A stretch of 64,000 nucleotides of DNA from NCBI RefSeq assembly GCF_022682495.2, contig NC_071395.1:55815242-55879241 (forward strand). The letters are read 5' to 3'. Made by a program: the position numbers and the translations under genes. Within the stretch, counting starts at the first letter, position 1. Each line of letters starts with the position of its first letter. The DNA is from Desmodus rotundus (Eukaryota; Chordata; Mammalia; Chiroptera; Phyllostomidae). This document shows positions 55,190 to 64,000 of the stretch, in pieces. The notes beneath the pieces are model-generated. The model did not search any database, had not been told where the DNA came from, and saw only the letters and a program-made list of their open reading frames with translations.

Positions 55190-55400
55190 CAAATATACAC
55201 ATTTTTGATTCAGCAACTTTATTTCTAGGACTATGTTTTATAGAACCTTACATAGTTTTCCATTTTACACAGAACATTTATGATTCAAAAACATGTGTGT
55301 ACAACAATATTTCTTGCAGCATTACTTGAAATAGCAAAGACTAGAAACAAAATAAATATTGTAATACAAAAAATTGAAGTAATAATAACCAATATCAAAA
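55190..55400 (+). mobile_element. Old L1 ORF2 C-terminal relic, right piece
   Basis: TTCAGCAACTTTATTTCTAG, AACAATATTTCTTGCAGCAT and AGCAAAGACTAGAAACAAAA continue the element at 54210-54530. ATACACACATTTTTT (about 54514) and ATACACATTTTTG (about 55195) flank the intervening 660 bp. Confidence 0.5.
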
Positions 55401-55589
55401 AGAGTGAGGAAAACACACTTTCAACTAGTGTTAATGCAAATATAAATTGATAAATTATCAGCAATTCTGCTTTTAAAAATTTAATTTATAAAACACTTGC
55501 ATTAAATATGTATATATACGCATGTTCATTATACAAGTGAAATGGAGAAAAAAATTGGAGGCAAACTAAATCTTCACTACACTTGTAGT

Positions 55590-55845
55590 GTTCTTGAACA
55601 GCAGGTTTTAATTTTAATGTAAATCAAATCTATTAATCTTTTCTTTTATACTTTGCCTTTAATGCCTTGTTGAAGAAATCCTTTCATACTCTGAGTTCAT
55701 AAACATAGTAGACATTTTCTTCTAAGAGTTTTTAAAGTTGTGCTTCATGATTTTAGGTTTTTAGCTACTTGGAGTTCATTTACTTGGGCGTCACATGAGG
55801 CGAGGTTCTAGTCCTATTCTTTTCCACAAGTACCATGCGGGGATG
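55590..55845 (-). mobile_element. Old L1 ORF2 fragment
   Basis: Plus-strand CCTTGTTGAAGAAATCCTTT, TTTTCTTCTAAGAGTTTTTA, GCTACTTGGAGTTCATTTAC, GGTTCTAGTCCTATTCTTTT are the reverse of mid-to-late ORF2 of an old L1. Diverged. Confidence 0.6.
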
Positions 55846-56996
55846 GGGGGATGGGACTTTTGTCACTGCCTTCTGTGAATCCAGGAACCCACGGAGGCCC
55901 TGGTTCTGCTCAGGGGCTGGTTTGCACTCCTGTTACTCATGGGGCCTTTTATGAGTTTGACACGGTACAGGAGGAAGTCGCGGCTACTTCTGGTTTCTTT
56001 GGCACTCAAAGGCTATCATAGCCATTGAGTCCTCACTGACCGGGCCACTTCAGAGCCATAAGGGGTTAATCTTTGTGTTTGTATTCATGCTTCATTTTCT
56101 ATTTCTTGACAGTATCTTTCAATATCCTATGCTTGGACTATGCTTACAGTAGAAGTGTCCTTAATAAAAGCTTTCAACTCTGTGGAGTCTAACAGATACA
56201 ATATCTACCATTCCTATGAATCCAAATAATTCCATTGAAGCTGAGACTGAAACTTGTGCCATCAACCGGAAAAGCTCAAAAGGTCATTCCTCATTCTATC
56301 ATGGTCATGCATTTGAATTCTAAGACCAATTATCCCTCTACCTAGATCAAAGGGGTGTAAAGCCTAGAAAAGTGTGCTTTGAATTTATCAATCCTGAGGT
56401 TCTTCTTAGGAAATCTGTGTTGGTTACATAATTTGTATGTGATAAGTGGTGCTCCACAGAAATATGAGTACCTCTAAAATAAAGACAACAAACTGTGCTG
56501 GTTTTGTAATGCCAGGGGAAATTGGATACTTTTTGTTATAGCCAGCTATTACATCATTTTCACATTAGTGATCTTTTAAATATAAAACAAAAAAGGTACT
56601 GTGGGAATATGCATAAAATATTGGAGACAATATAAAAACACAGCTCCTTCCCACTTTGCTAGTTATGGTCATCATGTCCTTTGGTCAATCAGAGTAGGAA
56701 GTTGTCTCATTCGTGGACAGGTCTTCCTTACACAGAAATCCTAGTGCAGATCAATTTTTTTCAATATTGTAATTACTTTCCAGAACTAGTTGCATTATTA
56801 GTGTTTTAGTCAGAGATGAGCTAAACTCTCCAAAATAAAAAATATATTGGGAGAAGTTGGCATCTGTTTCAAATCATTCACAGATGTTAAAATTCCAAGA
56901 GTTGGAATAATTTTTAATTTTGCAACCACATTCTTGAATTAAGATTAGAGTAGCTTAAAAAAATGCATCAATACCTTAAAAGAATTAACAGAATTT
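55846..56996. other. Unannotated DNA
   Basis: No gene or repeat recognised. No long open frame on either strand. Confidence 0.35.
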
Positions 56997-57006
56997 TTTT
57001 AAACTA

Positions 57007-57215
57007 GCCCTGGCTGGTGTGGCTCAGTAGATTGAGTTCTAGCCTGTGAACCAAAGGGTTGACGGTTCAATTCCCTATCAGGGCACGTGCCTGGGTTGTA
57101 GGCCAAGTCCCCAGTGAGGGGTGTATAAGAGGCAACCACACATGGATGTTTCTCTCTCCCTCTCTTCTCTCTCCCTCCCTTGCTCTCTAAAAATAAATAA
57201 AATCTTTTAAAAATA
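57007..57215 (+). mobile_element. Ves-type bat SINE with TSD
   Basis: GCCCTGGCTGGTGTGGCTCA (A box), GACGGTTCAATTCCCTATCA (B box), GGGTTGTAGGCCAAGTCCCC, GATGTTTCTCTCTCCC, AAAATAAATAAAATC tail. TSD TTTTAAACTA at 56997-57006 and 57216-57225. Confidence 0.93.
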
Positions 57216-57507
57216 TTTTAAACTAAAAAAACAAACATTTTTAGTTAAATGGAAAAAAATGTCAAACAACAGTTTCTTTTCCTACAGTAGTATGGAAAAA
57301 AATAATTTTGGGTGAAGAAAATAAAGCAAGAAAAGAAAAAAATTTTCTTTAGAAATGGAAAACCAATATGGTGGTTAAAGATTGCAGATTCAACTTGAAT
57401 ATTCATTTCTGCTCCCTCCAAAACCAGGAAAATGACAGAGAGCGGAGTATATTTATAATAAAAGGAATAAACCCACACAAGGAGAGTAGGAGAAGAGACC
57501 ATTTATT

Positions 57508-59301
57508 TTTTTTTAAGGTTTTTATTTTTTTTTTTTAATTTTTATTGCTATTCAAGTACAGTTGTATGCCTTTTCTCCCCATCCCTCCACCCCACCCCAA
57601 CTAAACCCACCTCCCTCCCCCACCTCCACCCTCCCCCTTGGTTTTGTCCATGTGTCCTCCATAGTAGTTCCTGTAATCCCCTCTTCCCACTGCCACTCCC
57701 CCCCGGCTATTGTTAGATTGTTCTCAACTTCAATGTCTCTGGTTATATTTTGTTTGCTTTTTTCTTCTATTGACTATGTTCCAGTTAAAGGTGAGATCAT
57801 ATGGTATTTGTCCCTCACCGCCTGGCTTATTTCACTTAGCATAATGCTCTCCAGTTTCATCCATGCTGTTGCAAAGGGTATAAGCTCCTTCTTTCTCTCT
57901 GCTTTGTACAATTCCATTGTGTAAATATACCATTGTTTTTGGATCCACTTGTTTGCTGATGGGCACTTAGGTTGCTTCCAGTACTTGGCTATTGTAAATT
58001 GTGCCACTATGAACATTGGGGTGCACAGGTTCTTTAGGATTGGTGTTTCAGGGTTCTTAGGGTATAATCCCAGCAGCGGAATTGCTGGGTCAAAGCACAG
58101 TTCCATTTTTAGTTTTCTGAGGAAATTCTATACTGTTTTCCACAGTGGCCTCACCAGTCTGCATTCCCACCAACAGTGCACTAGGGTTCCCTTTTCTCCT
58201 CATCCTCTCCAACATTTGTTTGTGGATGTGTTTATGTTGGCCACTCTGACTGGTATGAGATGGTATCTCATTGTGGTTTTAATTTGCATCTCTCTGATGG
58301 CTAGTGATGCTGAGCATCTTTTCATATATCTCTGGGCCCTCTGTATGTCTTCCTTGGAGAAGTGTCTGTTCAAGTCCTTTGCCCATTTTCTAATTGGGTT
58401 GTTTGTCTTCCTGGAGTGGAGTTGTGTGAGTTCTTTATATATTTTGGAGATCAGGCCCTTGTCTGAGATATCCTTGGCAAATATGTTTTCCCATACTGTT
58501 GGTTCTCTTTGTAATTTGGTGCTGTTTTCTTTAGCCATGCAGAAGCTTTTTATTTTGATGAGGTCCCATTTGTTTATTCTTTCCTTTATGTCCCTTGCTT
58601 TAGGGGATGTGTCTGTGAGGATGTTGCTGCGTGGAATGTCTGAGATTTTCCTGCCAATGTTTTCCTCAAGGACTTTTATGGTGTTACAACTTATATTTAA
58701 GTCTTTTATCCATCTTGAGTTTATTTTCGTGTATGGCGTTAAGTTGGTGATCGAGTTTCATTTTTTTGCACGTAGCTGTCCAGATCTCCCAACACCATGG
58801 CTGTTTTTGCTCCATTTTATGCTCCTTCCTCCTTTGTCAAATATTAATTGTCCGTATAGACTTGAGTTTCTTTCTGGGCTCTCTGTTCTCTTCCATTGGT
58901 CTATGTGCCTGTTTTTATGCCAGTGCCAGGCTGTTTTGATGACAGTGGCCTTGTAATACAATTTGATATCAGGTATTATGATCCCTCCTGCTTTGTTCTT
59001 CTTTCTCAAAATTGCTGCAGCTATTCGGTGTCATTTATGGTTCCATATAAATTTCTGAAATGTTTGTTCTATATCTGTGAAATATGTAATGGGTACTCTA
59101 ATAGGGATTGCATCGAATCTATAAATTGCTTTGGGTAGTATAGCCATTTTGATGATGTTAATTCTTCCAATCCATGAGCATGGTACATGCTTCCATTTGT
59201 TTGTGTCTTCCTTAATTTCTTTATTCAGTGTTGTGTAGTTTTCTGAGTACAGGTCTTTTACCTCCTTGGTTGGGTTTATTCCTAGGTACTTTATTTTTCT
59301 T
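57508..59301 (-). mobile_element. Bat L1, 5'-truncated 3' half, with TSD
   Basis: About 1.79 kb of L1 on the minus strand: last part of ORF2, then a G-rich 3'UTR ending AACTGTACTTGAATAGCAAT and an A-rich tail broken into blocks. A perfect 13-bp TSD, GAGACCATTTATT, lies at 57495-57507 and 59302-59314. Its 3'UTR differs from that of HAL1 (different end sequence), so HAL1 is not simply an internal deletion of this L1 subfamily. The 335-residue plus-strand frame at 57949-58956 is antisense. Confidence 0.93.
57774..59301 (-). pseudogene. L1 ORF2p C-terminal fragment
   Basis: C-terminal part of L1 ORF2p, after the reverse transcriptase core, including the cysteine-rich end region. Readable segments: [74 protein letters not shown] and [14 protein letters not shown]. 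One reading frame can be followed with in-frame stops at 59031-59033, 58758-58760, 58200-58202 and 57774-57776. The last replaces a lysine codon of the copy at 49809, so the native end lay further on. Not functional. Confidence 0.9.
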
Positions 59302-59314
59302 GAGACCATTTATT

Positions 59315-60079
59315 ATAAGACAAGACTTTTGTGACTGAAAAGCAGCAGGACAAATTGTGATCTGCTAATTAGACCTGCAGAGCTGACCGCCTCGCTGGCA
59401 GGAGGAACAGTGTCCCTCACAGTCCCCAAACCTTAGTGTTTAGACACCACTGTCCCCAAGTGTAAGGAATGTTTGAAAGTTGTTCATGAAGCATTTAGGA
59501 CCTTCCATCCCTGTATTAAAAAACCCTGAAATTTGTTCTCTGAAAAAAGTGTATGGGGGATGGGGGCAGTCAACACAGAAGAGGGAGGGAGTTAAGCAAA
59601 ATCTATTGTACCACCATTCCCCTCACTGGGTTTTTGAAACACCAGCACTGACATTTATATTCCCTGGGAAAGATGTTGAAAGATTTCTTCTGGGAAAGCT
59701 GACTAGGCCAAAAGGGGAAAAAAACAACTAAAAACTAAAACAACAACAACAACACAATAAACACTGGAGAGAGCAACATTGCGAGTTCACAATGAGATCT
59801 CAGCCAGGTGCCCACAAGGACAGGAAAGCACCCAAGCTCTGTCCAAAGAGCACAGCTTTTAATGAAAAGTACTCACACTTTAACTATAAGGAGAAAGCTA
59901 GAGATGGGCAGACTTGTGGGCAAAGATTCTGACAAAAATATTAGAGACAAAAACAAGCAGAAAAAAGCCACTTGATAGGAATAGACATTATCTAAGAAGA
60001 TGATAACTTTAAAACAATTACTAATATCTTTTGAGAGTTTTTTTAAAAGGCAATGCATCCAAGAAATAAGCACAGGATG
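59315..60079. other. Unannotated DNA
   Basis: No gene or repeat recognised. Contains AACAACAACAACA near 59738. Short frames only. Confidence 0.35.
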
Positions 60080-60560
60080 ATTATATATACATATAATTAC
60101 CAATATGTAAAACAAACAAACAAATAAATTAAAAAAGTATTGGAAATCATAAAAATAAAACATGAGAGCAGAAAAGGAAAAATTCAATATAGGATTTGGA
60201 AATAAATTTGAGGAAATATATCAGAAAGTAGGAAAAAAGGCAGAGACAAGAAACAGAAAAGGTGAAAGCACAAGACAATCAGAGGACTAGTTTAAGAGGT
60301 CTGAATACCTGAACAACCTGAGTTCCAGAAAGTGAGAATAGACAAAACAGAATGAAAGAAGTGATCAAAGAAATAATTCAACAAAATGTCCTGTAATGGA
60401 AGTACAAGGGTTTCCAGACTGAAAGAGCCCACTGAGCATTCTGAACAATGGTTACAAACAGAACCACATTAAGGCACATTATTATAAGGTATCAGAACAA
60501 TGGGGACAAAGATAAGACAGAAAAACAGACAGTGGGGAGGGGAGAATTTCTCTAGAGAAC
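60080..60560 (+). mobile_element. Ancient HAL1/L1 ORF1-type relic
   Basis: GTTTCCAGACTGAAAGAGCC, CACTGAGCATTCTGAACAAT, CAAACAGAACCACATTAAGG, CACATTATTATAAGG and CAATGGGGACAAAGATAAGA follow the RRM part of an ancient ORF1 (the CACATTAAGGCACAT stretch matches the TPRHII codons of the young HAL1s). Badly decayed, with no frame. Confidence 0.6.
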
Positions 60561-62447
60561 GCCGACTAAGGCAGTAGTATACAAGATAGTGTATCTTTTG
60601 CCTATGGTGAGAATTTTATTGGTTTAACTTAGACTTTATAGTGTTAGTCAAGAACTTTTCATAATGTTTTGGCTGAGAGAGAGGATGATGCTTAAGGTAT
60701 TTAATAACATTTCTCAGAAAAGATCTCCTCACACACAGATGCCTTGTGTAAGAACAAGATTTCTCCAATAATTTCACAATGATGTCAGCCTGCAGACTTT
60801 TCTATGTTCTCACAAGCTCAGGAAAATCTTTCTTTTTAAAAATGTATTTATTTTCTAAGCTGAAAGCCAACTTATTTATGTGAAACAAGGACAGGCTCTT
60901 CCAAGCTGTTGGCTCCACAGAAGCAGATAAATCAGGCTCCTGGCTTGAAGATTCTCAAATCCTCTTTAAGCTCATCCATCAGGACTCCATGACTTCCATG
61001 GGGTCCCATCAGAGACAGACTGTGTTTGCCCGTCAAACTACAGCCTGATGACAGTTTCCAGAAACTTCTCCGTTTCTCTTAAGTAAAAAGGGCTTTACTT
61101 ATTGAAAACTTGGTGCAAAATGCAGTAGAGATCAGACTCTTAGTTCCAACACCCAGAGTGGGCTTTGCTCTTGGATCCAGAGCCAAGACTGCTGGACGTG
61201 GCAACCAGCACCAGTGCCTACCCCTGCCAGTGTGCCTGACTCTCTGGTCGATCCTGCTTCAAAATATCCTAGCATTGCATGTCCAGCTGATACCTCATCA
61301 CTCACCCCATCCATACGCCTTGCTCCTGAGAGACAGTGGGAGTATCGTGGTGTAGCTCCCAGAAGTCTGCTGCTGATTGAGAACATGAGGAAGCTGACCT
61401 GGGCATGGGGGCTGCCAAGGCCCAGAAAGCCCTCAGAGCTCTTTCCTCCCAACCTCTTGTCCTAACTTTTGCATCACACTCTTCCTGTTCTCTCTCTTCT
61501 ATCCCCCTCCCACCCCACTTGTCTGGTATCTGTTCATCAATAACATAATCATTAGAGGTTCTTTATTTTGTAGTCCAATTTCACATGAATAATTCTTCAG
61601 ACATAACTCTGAGGATCTGCTGGACTGCAATAAAGCATTGTTGACAAGTTACCAAACCATGATTTAGATATACAATTCCTAAAAAAAATTCTAAATTTAA
61701 TTAGTTCACTGAAATAGAAATGTGTCTTTGTTGATCCTTTCCACAGCCAATTACCCTCTCTACCATCTCACCCAAAAGAAATTTGTCTTTTTTCCCCTCA
61801 GGTACATGATTTGCTAGCCTGGAAAGATGTAAAAATGTTGCAGTTAAAAATAAAACATGCTTCTATTTGGCATGGCAGAAATCAATTATTATTCTCACTT
61901 GAGGGTATGCCTAAAAAGATTGATGCATAACCAATAGTTCTTCTGAAATTTGTCACTAAAACACACAAAACACACATCTCTGCACACACATTCCAGCTGC
62001 AGTCCTTCCTGACTTCTATGGGATGACACAGTACCTATGAATTCTCAATGTTGGGCTGTTATCTGGAGTGAACTTTGTAATCTGATATCATTATAAAAAT
62101 TTGATAGGAAGGAGAGCAGACTTGTTGGTTGCACTATGCACACCTCCAGAAAGCTGTGTATTGTAGAAAACTGCAGCTTTCCTCCCACTGGGGCAACCAA
62201 AGGTAGGCAGTTCCTCCTCGCCATCTCTCAGCAGCCTGAGTGTAGTCACATGATGTAAGGTGACAAATCAATATTCCCGAAGAAGGAACCCAAAAGCAGA
62301 GGGTCAGTAGGGATTGTTGCTAATGGCTGCAGCCAAGTCATGAGCCTGGTGGCACCGGCACTATCACTGGCCACCCCTTCAGTCCTGTCCAAGCCTGTCT
62401 TGCTAGTCTTATTGTGTATCGTCAATCCCTTCATGTAAATTTTCTTT
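60561..62447. other. Unannotated DNA
   Basis: No exon or repeat recognised with confidence. Frames at 61110-61465 overlap on both strands with no familiar motif. Confidence 0.35.
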
Positions 62448-62632
62448 AAAGTTTTTTTTAATTTTGACCTGAGGACATGTGTATTGATTTTAGAGAGAGA
62501 GTAAGGGAGAGAGAGAAAGAGGGAGAAACATCAATCAGCCTCCCTCTGCACGCACCCTGACCGGGGATCGAACCTGCAACCCTTTGGTTTACTGGTTGAT
62601 GCTCCAACCAACTGATCCACCTGGCCAGGGCC
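62448..62632 (-). mobile_element. Ves-type bat SINE
   Basis: Minus strand CCCTGGCCAGGTGGATCAG, GGGTTGCAGGTTCGATCCCC (B box), GATTGATGTTTCTCCCTC and a CAAAATTAAAAAAAAC-like tail. Flanks GTAAATTTTCTTT (62435-62447) and GTAAATTCCCTTT (62633-62645), two mismatches. Confidence 0.9.
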
Positions 62633-62800
62633 GTAAATTCCCTTTTTAATAAGGTTTCAGATTCAGTTTCAGTTCTTTGTAACCAACAAATTATGATCCG
62701 TTCTGATAAAGTTTATGACTTTATGGCTGTCAACCAAACTTCTTTTGGGGATATCGAAAGAGTCTTGGCGTGTCTGTGCAAGATGAAAATTTAGAAAGCT

Positions 62801-64000
62801 CGGAGAACCAAATGGCGGCGTAGGTAGACACACTGCGCCTCCTCGCACAACCAGAACGGACAGAAAATTGAACGGCAAGGAAGTCCGACACCAAGGAAAT
62901 AAAAAATAAACATCCATCCAGACCGGTAGGAGGGGCAGAGACGGGCACAGGGACGGAGAGGACTCACGTGGCTGTGGCGGGACCCAGACTGGTGGAGTGT
63001 GGGACAAAACGGGCAGGCAGTCTGACCACTAGCAGGCCCTGAGGCCCTACATTCACGCACAGATAAACCGAGAGTGCTGGACTCAGAGTGGCCAGAACGG
63101 GGCAGGTAGAGCGGCGGGTACCACCTCGTGGCCACACATTCACCCACAGATAAACCGGACAAACGGCGGGAGCAAAGCAGACTGCGCAACCCAGGGCTCC
63201 AGTGCGGGGAAATAAAGCCTCAAACCTCTGAGTGAAAACACCCGTGGGGGTTGGGGTGGCAGCAGGAGAGACTCCCAGCCGCACAGGAGAGGTTGTTGGA
63301 GAGACACACAGGGGCCTAGGGCGTGCACAAGCCCACCCACTCGGAAACCAGCACCACAGGAGCCCAGTTTGATTGTGGGTGGTGGAGGGAGTGACAGATC
63401 CTGTGGAGAGGGGAGCAGGCACTATTGCTTCCTCTCAGCCCCTCCCCCACATACAGCATCACAGCGCAAGGACCAGCATTACCCCACCCCTGGGAACACC
63501 TGAGGCTCCGCCCCTTTAAGTAACAGATACACCAAGACAAAAAAAAAATGGCCCAAATGACAGAACACTTCAAAGCTCCAGAAAAAATACAACTAAGCGA
63601 GGAAGAGATAGCCAACCTATCAGATGCACAGTTCAAAACACTGGTTATCAAGATGCTCACCGAATTGGTTCAATCTGTTTGAAAACCAGATGAAAAAATG
63701 AAGCCTATGCTAAGAGAAACAAAGGAAAATGTGCAGGGAACCAATGGCGATGCGAAGGAAACTGGGACTCAAATCAACGGTGTGGACCAGAAGGAAGAAA
63801 GAAACATCCAACCAGAAAAGAATGAAGAAACAAGAATTCAGAAAAATGAGGAGAGGCTTAAGAACCTCCAGGACATCTTGAAATGTTCCAACATCCGAAT
63901 TATAGGGGTTCCAGAAGGAGAAGAGGAAGAACAAAAAATTGAAAACTTATTTGAACAAATAATGAAGGAGAACTTCCCCAGTCTGGCAAAGGAAATAGAC
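62801..64000 (+). mobile_element. HAL1, 5' part, continues past window end
   Basis: Begins GGAGAACCAAATGGCGGCG (the YY1-like core has lost one G), GC-rich 5'UTR to 63538, A-tract of 10 (63539-63548), ORF1 from 63548, and reaches the RRM at the window edge. The 3' end, TSD and presence or absence of the ORF1 deletion cannot be judged here. Confidence 0.92.
63548..64000 (+). pseudogene. HAL1 ORF1, early nonsense codon, cut by window
   Basis: Starts MAQMTEHFKAPEK at the ATG abutting the A-tract. After 44 codons an in-frame TGA (63680-63682) stops it where the intact copy at 48691 has a leucine codon (SVLKVDEK against SV-stop-KPDEK). The following sequence stays readable (EKMKPMLRETKENVQG, NIRIIGVPEGEEEEQ, KENFPSLAKEID) to the window end, as one frame. 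Confidence 0.9.

Noticed and set aside
57949..58956. 335-residue plus-strand open frame, hydrophobic, membrane-protein-like
   Set aside because: It is exactly antisense to L1 ORF2, which is readable on the minus strand with known motifs. Antisense of ORF2 is T-rich and mimics membrane segments.
1..64000. CRISPR arrays, operons, bacterial or phage genes
   Set aside because: No regularly spaced direct repeats, no ribosome-binding-site-led dense genes. Content is mammalian repeats throughout.

Overview
This window is mammalian nuclear DNA and almost certainly from a bat. The main evidence is a set of short tRNA-derived SINEs whose head reads like GCCCTGGCTGGTGTGGCTCAG and whose body contains a GATGTTTCTCTC block. 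These match the chiropteran Ves family, mostly with L1-type target-site duplications (TSDs). Around them are ordinary placental fossils: MIR, L2, MaLR LTRs, Tigger elements, MER5-like pieces and several ages of L1. I found no host protein-coding exon, tRNA, rRNA or other cellular gene. The window looks intergenic or intronic.

The dominant feature is one retrotransposon family present eight times. Five copies are complete (15605-17611 +, 24011-25881 -, 27519-29493 -, 33777-35777 -, 47936-49787 +). One runs off the right edge (62801-64000 +). Two are 5'-truncated (570-1437 -, 41245-41376 -). Each complete copy has a GC-rich 5'UTR of about 750 bp starting at a YY1-like CAAGATGGCGG, then an A-tract of 10-24 bases, one L1-type ORF1, and a 3'UTR of about 400 bp ending in AATAAATATATTT plus a tail. 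No copy has any ORF2. This is the architecture of HAL1 (half-L1), a known class of ORF1-only L1 derivatives that must borrow ORF2p in trans.

The most interesting signal is inside that family. The copies at 24011 and 47936 share exactly the same in-frame deletion of 47 codons in ORF1. It removes the first half of the RNA-binding C-terminal domain, including the arginine pair equivalent to the pair essential in human ORF1p. These two are the only copies whose ORF1 is still uninterrupted. The copies that keep the full domain and whose whole ORF1 is visible all carry a frameshift or nonsense codon. A deleted lineage therefore seems to have amplified while keeping a shortened protein open.

Layout: 1-480 ancient repeat. 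570-1437 truncated HAL1 with an apparent 3' transduction. 2349-3756 old L1 split by a Tigger. 4997-5312 L1 end. 5927-6092 small inverted-repeat element. 9000-10255 old LINE and ancient repeat. 14796-19625 an old L1 (ORF1 into ORF2) split by a full HAL1. 21735-23760 MIR, MaLR, Tigger and an LTR. 24011-29914 two HAL1s and a SINE. 31114-36141 an LTR, a HAL1 and a SINE. 37205-40765 LTR-rich, with a GA microsatellite. 41245-46574 SINE-, MIR- and MaLR-rich. 47936-50145 HAL1 and L1 inserted at the same target. 50590-55845 layered old L1s. 57007-59301 SINE and a young L1 3' half. 60080-60560 ancient HAL1/L1 ORF1 relic. 62448-64000 SINE and HAL1.

Family names for older repeats come from my memory of consensus sequences, not from a database search. 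Edges of diverged repeats are approximate. Edges of elements with TSDs were read base by base.
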